From: Dongia rigui
Lineage (GTDB): Bacteria; Pseudomonadota; Alphaproteobacteria; Dongiales; Dongiaceae
DNA: 64,000 nt
Assembly (NCBI RefSeq): GCF_034044635.1
Contig: NZ_JAXCLX010000001.1
Location: 1,178,001 to 1,242,000, forward strand
Direction: 5' to 3'
The notes under the pieces are model-generated. The model did no database searches. It saw only the letters and a program-made list of their open reading frames with translations, and was not told the DNA's origin. The translations under genes and the position numbers were made by a program. Positions 54,110 through 64,000 of this stretch are shown in pieces (the stretch's first letter is position 1; every line of letters starts with the position of its first letter).

Positions 54110-55036
54110 ATGGACCGCCTGCGCGCCTTCGAGGTTTTTGCGACCGTGGTGGCGAAGGGCAGCTTCATCAAGGCAGCCGACGCGCTCGACACCTCGCCCG
54201 CCAACGTGACGCGCTATGTAAACGAGCTGGAGGGGCATCTCGCCACCCGCCTCCTCAACCGCTCGTCGCGGAAATTGTCGCTGACCGAAAGCGGCACGGC
54301 GCTTTATGAGCGCTGCCGGGCGATCCTCGACGATGTGGCGGAGGCAGAGGCGATCGCCTCCCACACCGGCCTCAACCCACGGGGGCGCCTCCGCATCAAT
54401 GCCGGCGTCACCTTCGGCATCAAGCATCTCAGCCCGCTCTGGCCCGTCTTCATGAAGAAGTATCCCGAGATCAACCTCGACATCGATCTCATCGACCGCG
54501 TCGTCGACATGGTGGAGGAAGGCTACGACCTTACCATCCGCGTTTCGCAGGCCGTGAGCCCGGCCAATCTGGTGGCAAAGAAGCTCGCGACCTCGCGCAA
54601 CCTGGTCTGCGCGGCGCCGGCCTATCTCAAGGGGCGCGGGATGCCCAAGACACCGCAGGATCTGAGAGAGCACACCTGCCTCGGCTTTTCCTACGCCGCC
54701 ACCGGGGACGAATGGCATTTCACCGGGCCGGACGGAAAGGCCCAGCGCGTCCGCATCACCTGCCCCTTCCACACCAATAACGGCGAGACCTTGCGTGCGG
54801 CAGCGCTTGCCGGGCATGGCATCATCCGGCCGGCGGCCTTTCTGGTGGGCGAGGACATCCGCGCCGGGCGGCTGGTGCGGCTGCTGCCGGACTATCAGAT
54901 CAGCGACACCGATCTGCTGGCACTCTATCCCAGCCGCCGCCATGTCAGCGCCAAGGTGCGCGTGATGCTCGACTTCCTGGGTGCCGCCTTCAAGGGCACG
55001 CCGCCCTGGGACCGGGACCTGCTGCCTTATCGTTGA
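54110..55036 (+). CDS. LysR family transcriptional regulator
   Basis: A 308-residue LysR regulator. The N-terminal winged helix is at about residues 1-60 (FIKAADALDTSPANVTRYVNELEGHLATRLLNRSSRK), followed by a helical linker and a periplasmic-binding-like effector domain to about residue 295. Its effector is unknown; the divergent SDR gene is the likely target. The last ten bases overlap the convergent EamA gene. Confidence 0.93.
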   Translation: MDRLRAFEVFATVVAKGSFIKAADALDTSPANVTRYVNELEGHLATRLLNRSSRKLSLTESGTALYERCRAILDDVAEAEAIASHTGLNPRGRLRINAGVTFGIKHLSPLWPVFMKKYPEINLDIDLIDRVVDMVEEGYDLTIRVSQAVSPANLVAKKLATSRNLVCAAPAYLKGRGMPKTPQDLREHTCLGFSYAATGDEWHFTGPDGKAQRVRITCPFHTNNGETLRAAALAGHGIIRPAAFLVGEDIRAGRLVRLLPDYQISDTDLLALYPSRRHVSAKVRVMLDFLGAAFKGTPPWDRDLLPYR

Positions 55037-55926
55037 GTCTTCGGCCCGCCATCAAGGGTCGTGGCAACGACACCCGCGACGATGACCAGTGCCCCGCCCC
55101 AGGTGGCGATGCCGTAATGCTCGCCCAAAAAGAACGTGCCGATAATCAGCGCGGTACCCGCCGCGACATAGCCGATCTGGCTTAAATAGACCGGACCGCC
55201 TGCCACCTGCAGGCGGAAGAAGAGTGCAAACATCAGCGCCGCGATGGCAATTTGCGCCACGACCAGACCGGGTGCGTTGGCGAGTGCTGCGAAAGGCAAT
55301 CCGCCGTCGAAGAGCAGCGCTGCCGCGATGAGAAACAGCGCCGCTGCCGCGTTGCTGCCCATGGCAAGCACGAGGGGGGCGCCGCCTTCGGGCCAGTCGA
55401 CCGTGCGATAGATATTGCCGGCGGCAAGGCTCAAGGGAATGACAAGGGCGCCCAGCGCCCAGGCGAGATCAGCCGGGCGGCCCACCTGCCCCTTCGAGAA
55501 GACGACGATGAGCGCGCCGACGCAGCCGAGGAGGATGCCGAAGACGCCGAGTGCGCCCGGGCGCTTCGTACCCAGCACGATCGAGAAGGTGAGCGTCATG
55601 ATCGGCGATAGCGTGAAATAGATCGCCGCCATGCCGGCACCCAGATGCGGAATCGCCGCATAGATGACGAGATTGGGAATGACGTAGGAGAGCAGCGCCG
55701 TGCCGACGTAATAGCGCAAATGGCGCCTGTTGAGATGCACAGGCTGGCGTCGCAGCAGAATGACGGCAAGCAGCACCAAGGCACCGCCGGCGGCGATGGC
55801 GAAAGACCAGCCGGCCGCCGAAATGCCGCTCTCGCGCCCCAACTTGCCCAATGGCGCGTTCAGCCCCAGCAGGATGCCGGTCGAAAGCAGGAGCCGAAGG
55901 GCAAGCAGACGTTGGGCGGCGGGCAT
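55027..55926 (-). CDS. EamA family drug/metabolite transporter
   Basis: A 299-residue protein with ten predicted membrane helices, as two EamA repeats (about residues 10-140 and 155-290; SYVIPNLVIYAAIPHLGAGMAAIYFTLSPIMT at the end of the first). It probably exports a small metabolite. The 3' end overlaps the LysR gene by ten bases on the opposite strand. A palindromic repeat lies just upstream. Confidence 0.9.
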   Translation of the reverse strand: MPAAQRLLALRLLLSTGILLGLNAPLGKLGRESGISAAGWSFAIAAGGALVLLAVILLRRQPVHLNRRHLRYYVGTALLSYVIPNLVIYAAIPHLGAGMAAIYFTLSPIMTLTFSIVLGTKRPGALGVFGILLGCVGALIVVFSKGQVGRPADLAWALGALVIPLSLAAGNIYRTVDWPEGGAPLVLAMGSNAAAALFLIAAALLFDGGLPFAALANAPGLVVAQIAIAALMFALFFRLQVAGGPVYLSQIGYVAAGTALIIGTFFLGEHYGIATWGGALVIVAGVVATTLDGGPKTQR

Positions 55927-55956
55927 GGCGTTCTTGGGCGAAAGTGAGGGTGAAAT

Positions 55957-56065
55957 CCCCCCTCCCTACCCTCCCCCTGAAGGGAGAGGGTTTCAAAGCG
56001 AGGTATCGATCCAAACTCGGCCCCAAAGCCCCTCTCCCTTCAGGGGGAGGGGTTGGGGTGGGGGC
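55957..56065. repeat. Dispersed palindromic repeat, copy 2
   Basis: A near copy of the element at 45350-45459. Left arm is about 55957-55993 and right arm about 56025-56065, both with the CTCCCCCTGAAGGGAGAGGG core or its complement. The centre shares AAGCGAGGT with copy 1 and otherwise differs. It sits between grpE and the EamA gene. Confidence 0.85.
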
Positions 56066-56079
56066 CTTAGTGACGGGTG

Positions 56080-56673
56080 TTACGCAACCGTATCGACATG
56101 GCCGTTGGCATCGCCGGCCGGTTTCGGGTCGCCCTTGGCGACGCCGACCAGGGCCGGGCGCAGCAGGCGGTCATGCATGACATAGCCGGCCTGCAGCACC
56201 TGGACGACGGTACCGGAGGGATGCGCCGTCCCCGGTACCTCGAACATTGCCTGGTGCAGGTTGCTGTCGAACTTCTCGCCTTCCGGCCAGATGCGCTTGA
56301 TATGCTGGCGGGTAAAGGCGGCATCCAACTGGCGCTCGGTCGCCGAGACGCCGTCATGGAGCGATTTCAGCGCCCCATCGCCGGCCAGTGCGTCGGCCGG
56401 AATGGCCGCCAGCGCCCGGTGCAGATTGTCGGCGACGTCGAGCATTTCCTTGGCGAAGGTCGAGGCGGCGTACTTCGCCGTCTCGTCGCGTTCGCGGGTG
56501 AGGCGCCGGCGCGTGTTCTCGGTTTCCGCCACCGCGCGCAGCAGCTGGTCCTTCATGGCGAGGTAGTCGGCCTGGAGTGCGGCAAGGTCCACCGCACCTT
56601 CCGGTGCGGCCGCACCCTCATCGCTCCCGCTGACGGGATTTTCCACAAAGTCTTTTTCTTCTGAACCCGTCAT
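56080..56673 (-). CDS. grpE: Nucleotide exchange factor GrpE
   Basis: A 197-residue GrpE, which releases ADP from the chaperone DnaK. An acidic N-terminal segment leads into a long coiled coil (about residues 28-95, LQADYLAMKDQLLRAVAETEN), then the C-terminal beta domain (HQAMFEVPGTAHPSGTVVQVLQAGYVMHDRLLRPALVGVAKG). It lies 41 bases after hrcA on the same strand, the usual heat-shock pair. Confidence 0.95.
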   Translation of the reverse strand: MTGSEEKDFVENPVSGSDEGAAAPEGAVDLAALQADYLAMKDQLLRAVAETENTRRRLTRERDETAKYAASTFAKEMLDVADNLHRALAAIPADALAGDGALKSLHDGVSATERQLDAAFTRQHIKRIWPEGEKFDSNLHQAMFEVPGTAHPSGTVVQVLQAGYVMHDRLLRPALVGVAKGDPKPAGDANGHVDTVA

Positions 56674-56714
56674 GACGACGTCGAACTCCTAAATCACGAA
56701 AACAAATGGGTGGA

Positions 56715-57809
56715 TCAGCCGAGGATTCGGCCGATGACCTTGGCGGTATAATCCACCATGGGGATGATGCGCGCATAATTAATGCGGCTGGGGCCGATGA
56801 CCCCGATGGCGCCGATCAGCCGTCGCTGGCTGTCGCGATAGGGTGAAATCACGGCCGAGCAGCCAGCGAGGCCGAAGAGGTCGTTTTCGGCGCCGATATA
56901 GATCTGCACGCCATCGGCCACTTCCGCCGCTTCGACCAATTTAAGCAACTGCTCCTTGGTTTCAAGGGCGGCAAAAAGCGAGCGCAGGCGCTCCAAATCG
57001 CCGATTCCGGTCACGTCCTCAAGGAGATGCGCCTGCCCGCGCACGATGAGGGCCCCGGTGTTATCCTCCCGCGACCAGGAGGCGAGACCTGCCGCAACCA
57101 CCTTCTTGGCAAGCTCATCGAGAACCGCGCGCTCACCTTCGAGTTCCCCCAGAATCTGGTCGCGCCCCATGACAAGCGTGCGGCCCGAGAGGCGGGTGGT
57201 GAGGTAGTTGGTCGCTTCGACCAGCGCCGATGACGGCAGGCCCAGCGGTACGTCGATGATTCGATTCTCGACCATGCCGCCCTCGGTCACCATGACGACC
57301 AGCGCGCGACCAGGCCCCAGATGAACAAATTCGATATGTTTCAAGGGCCTGTCGGTCTTGGGTGCCAGGACCATGCCAGCGCAGCGCGAGAGGCCCGAGA
57401 GCATCAAGGTCGCCTGATCGAGCACTTCGGGAAGCGAGCGGCCACTCGCCGCGCATTGTCCATCGATCGAGGCGCGGTCGTCCTCGGTGAGGCCGCCGGT
57501 TTCCATCAGGCCATCGACGAAGAGCCGCAGGCCGAGATCGGTCGGCAGGCGCCCCGCCGACGTGTGGGGGGCGAACAGAAGGCCCAATTCCTCGAGATCG
57601 GCCATGACGTTGCGAATCGTCGCCGGCGACAATTGCCCGCCGGCCAGCTGTCCAAGGCGGCGCGAGAGGGTCCGCGACCCCACCGGCTCGCCGGTTTCGA
57701 CATAAGCCTCGACGATGGTGCGAAAGATATCGCGCGAGCGGGCCGACATTTCGCTCAGCACCGGTCGGTGCTGGACGGACGTCAGAGCGGAATTTGGTTT
57801 ATATTGCAT
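56715..57809 (-). CDS. hrcA: Heat-inducible transcription repressor HrcA
   Basis: A 364-residue repressor of chaperone genes that binds CIRCE elements. The N-terminal winged helix (RSRDIFRTIVEAYVETGEPVGSRTLSRRL, about residues 23-51) is followed by the GAF-like and dimerisation parts (SPATIRNVMADLEELGLL; IGAIGVIGPSRINYARIIPMV at the end). ATG 57809 adds a 20-residue lead; MSARSRD at 57749 is an alternative. I saw no CIRCE palindrome (TTAGCACTC-N9-GAGTGCTAA) in front of it. Confidence 0.95.
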   Translation of the reverse strand: MQYKPNSALTSVQHRPVLSEMSARSRDIFRTIVEAYVETGEPVGSRTLSRRLGQLAGGQLSPATIRNVMADLEELGLLFAPHTSAGRLPTDLGLRLFVDGLMETGGLTEDDRASIDGQCAASGRSLPEVLDQATLMLSGLSRCAGMVLAPKTDRPLKHIEFVHLGPGRALVVMVTEGGMVENRIIDVPLGLPSSALVEATNYLTTRLSGRTLVMGRDQILGELEGERAVLDELAKKVVAAGLASWSREDNTGALIVRGQAHLLEDVTGIGDLERLRSLFAALETKEQLLKLVEAAEVADGVQIYIGAENDLFGLAGCSAVISPYRDSQRRLIGAIGVIGPSRINYARIIPMVDYTAKVIGRILG

Positions 57810-58302
57810 GGCGTTGCCAAAGGTTTCCGACTCTATCTATGCGGCCCTGCGACCAGGTTCAACAGAGTTTACCATTATGCAGGCTCAATGTTCCGGCAGC
57901 AAATCCCCGACGCGTTGGAATCAAGCGTTAACGAATATTAACCAAACCTGGGATGCGCAACCGCAGCGTAAATTGCGGCGTATTGCCGCATTCGGCCCAG
58001 GGTTTTGGCGTTACGCGTCGCTCCGGGGGATTTCAGCGTCTTCTTTCAGGCACTTCCTGCGACATCTTACCCCTGGCGAAGCTTGAGCTAGATCAAGACC
58101 CCGTGTAGTTTCAACCTGCTTCCGGTGTATTTCCAGCATACTGGATTCCGGAGCACGAAATCTTGTAGGGGATGCGCGATGCGGGGGTAGCCGGGGGTCG
58201 GCCGCCTTTGATCGCGAGATTGATCATGCCAGGGTTGTCGGGACCAAATCCAGCTTCAAGGATAATAATCCCAACACCCTAGCCACAACGGATGGGACCG
58301 AT
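57810..58302. other. Divergent intergenic region between hrcA and the cox operon
   Basis: About 490 bases with no supported gene. It holds an FNR/FixK-like box at 58083-58096 and presumably the promoters of both units. The part next to coxB is G-rich, without an obvious -35/-10 pair. The RNase PH gene, a frequent divergent neighbour of hrcA, is not here. Confidence 0.55.
58083..58096. promoter_or_regulatory. Candidate FNR/FixK box upstream of the cox operon
   Basis: TTGAG-CTAG-ATCAA matches TTGAT-N4-ATCAA in nine of ten positions. It lies 207 bases before coxB. It could allow oxygen-dependent control of the aa3 oxidase, but the distance leaves its target uncertain. Confidence 0.45.
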
Positions 58303-59232
58303 ATGTTTCTCACGCGCATGAACGACTGGGTGTCCGCCACTGGAACCCGTCTGACGATTGCCTCGGCTCTGCTGGGCACCACCATGCTGGGAGGTGCCGG
58401 TTCGGCCCTTGCCCAGGAAGCCGTCATCGGCGCTGCGAAGCCCGAGCAGCTTGGCATGCAGGAAGCAGCGACCTCGATCGCCGCCGACAGCCATCATTTC
58501 CACAACATGATCCTGCTGCCGATCATCACCATCATCACGGTCTTCGTGATGCTGCTGCTGCTCTATATCATGTTCCGTTTCCGCGCCTCGAAGAACCCGG
58601 TGCCGTCAAAGACGACGCATCATACCGGTCTCGAGATCGCCTGGACGGTCATCCCCATCCTGATCCTGATCGTCATTTCGATCCCCAGCTTCAAGCTGCT
58701 CTACAAGCAGCTCGATTTGCCCAAGACCGACCTCACCATCAAGGCGATCGGCCACCAGTGGTACTGGTCCTACGAGTATCCGGACAATGGCAACTTCACC
58801 TTCGACGCCAACATGATCCAGACCGCCGATCTGAAGCCGGGCCAGTTGCGCCTGCTGGAGACCGACAACGAAGTGGTCGTTCCCGTCGGCAAGAACATCC
58901 GCATCCAGATCACCTCGACCGACGTGATCCATTCCTGGACCGTGCCCAGCTTCGGCATCAAGCACGACGCCGTGCCGGGTCGGGTGAACGAAAGCTGGTT
59001 CAACGTCGATGCCGACAAGCCCGGCATCTATTACGGCCAGTGCTCGGAACTGTGCGGCACCGCCCATGCCTTCATGCCGATCAAGGTGCGCGCTGTGCCG
59101 GAGGCAGAATTCCAGGCCTGGATCGCCGAAGCACAGAAGAAATTCGCCAAGGTAGACGGGGTCACCGCCCCGGGCAGCAATCCGACCGACGTCGCGATCG
59201 CAGCCCCGGTCGCCACCCAGCCGGCCAATTGA
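58303..59232 (+). CDS. ctaC: Cytochrome c oxidase subunit II (aa3)
   Basis: A 309-residue subunit with a signal peptide (cleavage near ALAQE, residues 35-39) and two membrane helices (about 68-92 and 108-128). A periplasmic cupredoxin domain follows with the dinuclear CuA site: H210, then C247-x3-C251-x3-H255-x2-M258 in CSELCGTAHAFM. It accepts electrons from cytochrome c. There is no fused cytochrome c domain. It is first in the cox operon. The N-terminal methionine at 58303 follows GGGACCGAT. Confidence 0.96.
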   Translation: MFLTRMNDWVSATGTRLTIASALLGTTMLGGAGSALAQEAVIGAAKPEQLGMQEAATSIAADSHHFHNMILLPIITIITVFVMLLLLYIMFRFRASKNPVPSKTTHHTGLEIAWTVIPILILIVISIPSFKLLYKQLDLPKTDLTIKAIGHQWYWSYEYPDNGNFTFDANMIQTADLKPGQLRLLETDNEVVVPVGKNIRIQITSTDVIHSWTVPSFGIKHDAVPGRVNESWFNVDADKPGIYYGQCSELCGTAHAFMPIKVRAVPEAEFQAWIAEAQKKFAKVDGVTAPGSNPTDVAIAAPVATQPAN

Positions 59233-59240
59233 GAACATAG

Positions 59241-60890
<1,650 letters not shown>

Positions 60891-60902
60891 GTGTTACGAA
60901 GC

Positions 60903-60940
60903 GGGCGGCGGAGCGATCCTCCGCCGCCCGATTGGTTTTT
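60903..60940 (+). terminator. Terminator-like hairpin between ctaD and ctaB
   Basis: A perfect 10-bp GC-rich stem (60903-60912 with 60920-60929), seven-base loop, followed by GATTGGTTTTT. It probably ends a share of the transcripts after subunit I, making more structural subunits than assembly factors. Confidence 0.8.
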
Positions 60941-60972
60941 GGCCAGATTGGTTTTGGACGGAAATTTTTCGA

Positions 60973-61947
60973 ATGCCTAAAGTGCGCCACAACGCGCTCG
61001 ACCTGTCGCTTGAGAGCGAAGCCGCATCTGAATTGGTGCTGGCTGGCGCACGCGTGGGCGATTTCTGGGCCTTGCTGAAGCCGCGGGTAATGTCGCTGGT
61101 GGTCTTCTCTGGCTTCGCTGGGCTTTATGTGGCCCCCGGACATATTCATCCGCTGATCGGCGCTGTCGCCGTTCTGTGCATCGCCGTTGCCGCCGGCGCC
61201 TCCGGCGCCATGAACATGTGGTACGACCGCGACATCGACAGCATCATGAGCCGGACCTGCGGCCGCCCGATCCCCAAGGGTTATGTGGCGCCGGAACAGG
61301 CCCTGGCCTTTGGCCTCACCCTCTCGATCTTTTCCGTGATGCTGATGGGCCTTGCGGTCAACCTCGCCGCTGCCGTCCTTTTGGCGTTCACGATCTTCTT
61401 CTATGTCGTCATCTATACGATGTGGCTGAAGCGCCGCACGCCGCAGAACATCGTCATCGGCGGCGCCTCGGGCGCTTTCCCGCCGATGATCGGCTGGGCA
61501 GCCGTCACCGGCCGCATCGACATCGCCTCGATCGCCCTCTTTCTGCTGATTTTCATGTGGACGCCGCCGCATTTCTGGGCGCTCGCTTTGTGGCGCAACC
61601 CGGATTACGCCAAGGCCGGCGTGCCGATGATGCCGGTGGTGGCCGGCATGGACTCTACCAAGAAGCAGATGCTGGTCTACACGCTGCTGCTGGCGCCCAT
61701 TGCGCTTGCCCCCGTGTATCTTGGCGTTGCCGGCTGGATCTATGGCGCAACCGCCATCGCGCTCAATCTCGGCTTCATCTATCACGCCGTGCGGGTCCTC
61801 AAGAGCGAGGCCGGCGACATGAAGTGGCCCAAGCGCATGTTCGGCTTCTCGCTGCTTTATTTGTTCCTGCATTTTGCCGTCCTGATGATCGACCGCGCGC
61901 CTGGTCTAATTCCGGGCCTGGTCGCCCTCATCGGCGGGAGTATTTGA
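60973..61947 (+). CDS. ctaB: Protoheme IX farnesyltransferase
   Basis: A 324-residue membrane prenyltransferase that converts haem B into haem O, the precursor of haem A for the oxidase. The prenyl-diphosphate site is [19 protein letters not shown] (about residues 77-95), with a second conserved loop [17 protein letters not shown]. About nine membrane helices are expected. The next small gene starts two bases after its stop. Ribosome-binding sequence is weak (GACGGAAAT). Confidence 0.95.
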   Translation: MPKVRHNALDLSLESEAASELVLAGARVGDFWALLKPRVMSLVVFSGFAGLYVAPGHIHPLIGAVAVLCIAVAAGASGAMNMWYDRDIDSIMSRTCGRPIPKGYVAPEQALAFGLTLSIFSVMLMGLAVNLAAAVLLAFTIFFYVVIYTMWLKRRTPQNIVIGGASGAFPPMIGWAAVTGRIDIASIALFLLIFMWTPPHFWALALWRNPDYAKAGVPMMPVVAGMDSTKKQMLVYTLLLAPIALAPVYLGVAGWIYGATAIALNLGFIYHAVRVLKSEAGDMKWPKRMFGFSLLYLFLHFAVLMIDRAPGLIPGLVALIGGSI

Positions 61948-61949
61948 TC

Positions 61950-62084
61950 ATGACCGACGCCAACAAAATCGACATCGAGCGCCAGAAGCGCCTGAAGCAG
62001 CGCAACTGGGCATTGGCCGGCGCCCTGGTCCTGTTCGTGGTACTGGTTTTCGTCGTCTCCATCGTGAAGATGGGTGGTGCGTGA
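61950..62084 (+). CDS. CoxF-like small membrane protein
   Basis: A 44-residue protein: a charged N-terminus (MTDANKIDIERQKRLKQRN) and one membrane helix (about residues 20-40). Short proteins of this size and place, between ctaB and ctaG, occur in many alphaproteobacterial cox operons and are called CoxF. Their role in oxidase assembly is not well defined. It starts two bases after ctaB and its stop overlaps the ctaG start (TGATG), so it is translated with them. Confidence 0.8.
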   Translation: MTDANKIDIERQKRLKQRNWALAGALVLFVVLVFVVSIVKMGGA

Positions 62085-62701
62085 TGGCCAAGCCAACCTT
62101 AAGCCAGCGCAATCGCAACACCATGATGATGCTGGTCGGCGTCGTTGCCGGCATGATCGGCCTCGCCTACGCCTCGGTCCCGCTTTACGACCTCTTCTGC
62201 AAGGCGACCGGCTTTGGTGGCACACCGCAGCGCGCGGCCGAGAACAAGAGCATGGTCGGCACCCGCGACATGACGGTGAGCTTCAGCACGGATCTGGGGC
62301 AAGGCATGCCGTGGCATTTCCAGCCCGAAGTCCGCAAGATGGAAGTGCGCACCGGCGTCACCTACAAGGCGCTGTTCATCGCCGAGAACCCGACCGACCG
62401 GACGATCACTGGATCGGCCACCTTCAACGTGTCGCCGGATATCTTCGGCCAGTATTTCGTCAAGGTGCAGTGCTTCTGCTTCGACAAGCAGGTGCTGAAA
62501 CCCGGCGAGCGGGTGGAAATGCCCGTCGTCTTCTTCCTCGACCCCAAGCTCGAGGAAGACCCCTATCTCACCAAGCTGCGCGACGTGACATTGGCCTACA
62601 CCTTCTTCCAGGTGCCCAATGACCCGGATGTGGCGGCGGGCGAGAGCGTTACGAAGACTGAGATCAAGCCGGCGGAAGCTGGCCAAGGTAGCGGCAGTTA
62701 A
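62084..62701 (+). CDS. ctaG: Cytochrome c oxidase assembly protein CtaG/Cox11
   Basis: A 205-residue copper chaperone that delivers copper to the CuB site of subunit I. One N-terminal membrane anchor (about residues 14-33) is followed by a periplasmic immunoglobulin-like domain with the copper-binding motif KVQCFCFDKQ. The conserved VPLYDLFCKATGFGG lies just after the anchor. Its ATG overlaps the CoxF stop by one base. Confidence 0.95.
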   Translation: MAKPTLSQRNRNTMMMLVGVVAGMIGLAYASVPLYDLFCKATGFGGTPQRAAENKSMVGTRDMTVSFSTDLGQGMPWHFQPEVRKMEVRTGVTYKALFIAENPTDRTITGSATFNVSPDIFGQYFVKVQCFCFDKQVLKPGERVEMPVVFFLDPKLEEDPYLTKLRDVTLAYTFFQVPNDPDVAAGESVTKTEIKPAEAGQGSGS

Positions 62702-62781
62702 GTAGATTATCGCGGAAATCCGGTCGATCAGGGGAAAGTTGCCCGGGGTGATCGGTCGTTTTGAAAGAGAGAGTAGAAGCC

Positions 62782-63594
62782 ATGAGCGACGCGGCCCATA
62801 AGCCAAACCATCCCTATCATCTCGTCAACCCGAGCCCCTGGCCGCTGGTCGGCAGCCTTGCCGGCGGCGTGTTCTTCATGGGCATGGTGCTCTATATGCA
62901 CGACAAACTGCCCCTCTGGGCCATTGCCCCGGGCCTGGTGATGATCCTTGGCACGATGTATGGCTGGTGGCGCGACGTGGTGCGCGAGGCGCAGATCGAC
63001 AAGGCGCATAACCCGGTCGTGCAGATTGGCCTGCGCTATGGCATGGCCCTCTTCATCGCCTCGGAAGTGATGTTCTTCGTCGCCTTCTTCTGGGCGTTCT
63101 TCGATTCCTCGCTCTTCCCCAAGGAAGCGATCGGCGGCGTCTGGCCGCCCAAGGGCGTCCAGGTCCTTGACCCGCTGGAAATCCCGCTGCTCAACACCCT
63201 CATCCTGCTGCTCTCGGGCTGCACGGTGACCTGGGCGCATCACGCCCTGCGCGAAGGCAACCGCGCGGATTTCATCAAGGGCCTGACCATCACCGTCATC
63301 CTCGGCCTCATCTTCACCAGCCTGCAGGCTTTCGAGTACATGCATGCCCCGTTTGCCTTCAAGGACGGCATCTATTCGTCGACCTTCTACATGGCGACCG
63401 GCTTCCACGGCTTCCATGTCATCGTCGGCACCCTGTTCCTGCTGGTCTGCCTCATTCGCGGTATCAAGGGCGACTTCACACCAGACCATCACTTCGGCTT
63501 CGAAGCTGCCGCCTGGTACTGGCACTTCGTCGACGTGGTTTGGCTGTTCCTGTTCACCTTCGTCTATATCTGGGGCTCCGGCTCCAACTATTGA
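62782..63594 (+). CDS. ctaE: Cytochrome c oxidase subunit III
   Basis: A 270-residue membrane subunit with seven helices that stabilises the active site and the proton-uptake path. Family blocks are HPYHLVNPSPWPLVGS at the N-terminus, SEVMFFVAFFWAFFDSSL, GFHGFHVIVGTLFL, and FEAAAWYWHFVDVVWLFLF at the C-terminus. ATG 62782 (MSDAAHKPNHP) is taken as the start, after GAGAGAG; the frame opens seven codons earlier. Confidence 0.96.
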   Translation: MSDAAHKPNHPYHLVNPSPWPLVGSLAGGVFFMGMVLYMHDKLPLWAIAPGLVMILGTMYGWWRDVVREAQIDKAHNPVVQIGLRYGMALFIASEVMFFVAFFWAFFDSSLFPKEAIGGVWPPKGVQVLDPLEIPLLNTLILLLSGCTVTWAHHALREGNRADFIKGLTITVILGLIFTSLQAFEYMHAPFAFKDGIYSSTFYMATGFHGFHVIVGTLFLLVCLIRGIKGDFTPDHHFGFEAAAWYWHFVDVVWLFLFTFVYIWGSGSNY

Positions 63595-63629
63595 TGAACG
63601 AAGCTGTCGTGTTTGGGTGAGGGGTGCCG

Positions 63630-63983
63630 ATGCTTCCCTCACCCGTCCTGACCGGACTAGCCTGCCGTTGCCCGCGCTGTGGGCAAGGCAGGCTTTTTCG
63701 TGGCGTACTGTCACTCAACGAGACCTGCCCGCAATGCGGCGCCGACCTCAAGAGCGCCGATAGCGGCGACGGGCCGGCCGTTTTCATCATCATGATCTTG
63801 GGTGCCATTGTCGCACCGCTGGCGATTTGGCTGGAATTCGCGCTCGAGCCACCCATCTGGGTCCATATCTTGCTGTGGCCGGTCGTCGTCCTGGGTGGCG
63901 CCATCGGCCTGCTGCGGCCGATGAAGGGCGTGCTGATCGCCCTTCAATTCCATCACCAGGCCGCCGAACATCGTAACGAATAG
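63630..63983 (+). CDS. DUF983 family protein
   Basis: A 117-residue protein of the DUF983 family, commonly encoded after subunit III in alphaproteobacterial cox operons. The N-terminal 45 residues hold two CxxC pairs (CPRCGQ, CPQCGA), a likely zinc ribbon. Two membrane helices follow (about residues 50-70 and 76-97). Function is unknown; position suggests oxidase assembly or metal handling. ATG 63630 follows GAGGGG; a GTG two codons up is possible. A SURF1 gene would be expected next, outside the window. Confidence 0.88.
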   Translation: MLPSPVLTGLACRCPRCGQGRLFRGVLSLNETCPQCGADLKSADSGDGPAVFIIMILGAIVAPLAIWLEFALEPPIWVHILLWPVVVLGGAIGLLRPMKGVLIALQFHHQAAEHRNE

Positions 63984-64000
63984 ATTGCCTCATATGACAC

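Noticed and set aside
57810-58302. CIRCE element for HrcA control
   Set aside because: No TTAGCACTC-N9-GAGTGCTAA-like palindrome was found upstream of hrcA; the chaperone targets are probably elsewhere.

Overview
The window looks like chromosomal DNA of a GC-rich alphaproteobacterium. I infer Rhodospirillales, possibly a Dongia-like lineage, from an F0-only ATP synthase operon with duplicated b/b' subunits, a phasin with PhaR-type boxes, a cox operon in alphaproteobacterial order, and many HisKA_2 sensor kinases. No rRNA or tRNA gene, CRISPR array or intact insertion sequence was recognised. Most of the window is ordinary core and metabolic DNA. The accessory features are a giant RTX gene and a mosaic locus at about 45.7-48.4 kb.

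Layout. 1-600: partial GNAT acetyltransferase and a small membrane protein (minus). 0.9-3.6 kb: atpI-atpB-atpE-atpF'-atpF with a clear promoter and terminator. 3.8-5.0 kb: a hypothetical membrane protein and a phasin. 5.2-12.1 kb: one gene for a secreted calcium-binding RTX protein of about 2,280 residues, built from about 20 superrepeats. 12.4-22.7 kb: a ten-gene minus-strand cluster (DeoR regulator, deoC, ALDH16-type aldehyde dehydrogenase, FucU/RbsD-type mutarotase, ribokinase-like kinase, CUT1 sugar ABC transporter). It reads as uptake and breakdown of deoxyribose or a related sugar: kinase, aldolase, then oxidation of the aldehyde released.

22.9-31.8 kb: two small basic proteins, an MFS exporter, a MarR-serine hydrolase-DUF3237 operon divergent from an FAD monooxygenase, a TetR regulator, a tryptophan/phenylalanine 2-monooxygenase-like amine oxidase with DUF427, and a GST. 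32.0-35.7 kb: a two-gene signalling operon (PAS-PAS-HisKA_2 kinase plus REC-PAS-PAS-PAS-HisKA kinase). 35.8-45.2 kb: a DAO-family oxidase, an unrecognised 522-residue protein, ybaK/proC/ybjN, ubiK divergent from lgt, a MidA-like methyltransferase, pgeF, a cupin and a LysE exporter.

45.3-51.7 kb: a palindromic repeat, marC, an A+T-richer orphan gene, then truncated second copies of a chemoreceptor 3' end and of marC, a sensor kinase, a full chemoreceptor and a small ORF. 52.1-57.8 kb: AraC, SDR, LysR, EamA, a second copy of the palindromic repeat, grpE and hrcA. 58.3-64.0 kb: the aa3 cytochrome c oxidase operon coxB-coxA-ctaB-coxF-ctaG-coxC-DUF983, with a possible FNR/FixK box upstream. The items most worth following up are the mosaic around the orphan gene, the ordered superrepeats of the RTX protein, and the deoxyribose-type cluster with its unusual ALDH16 enzyme and permease.
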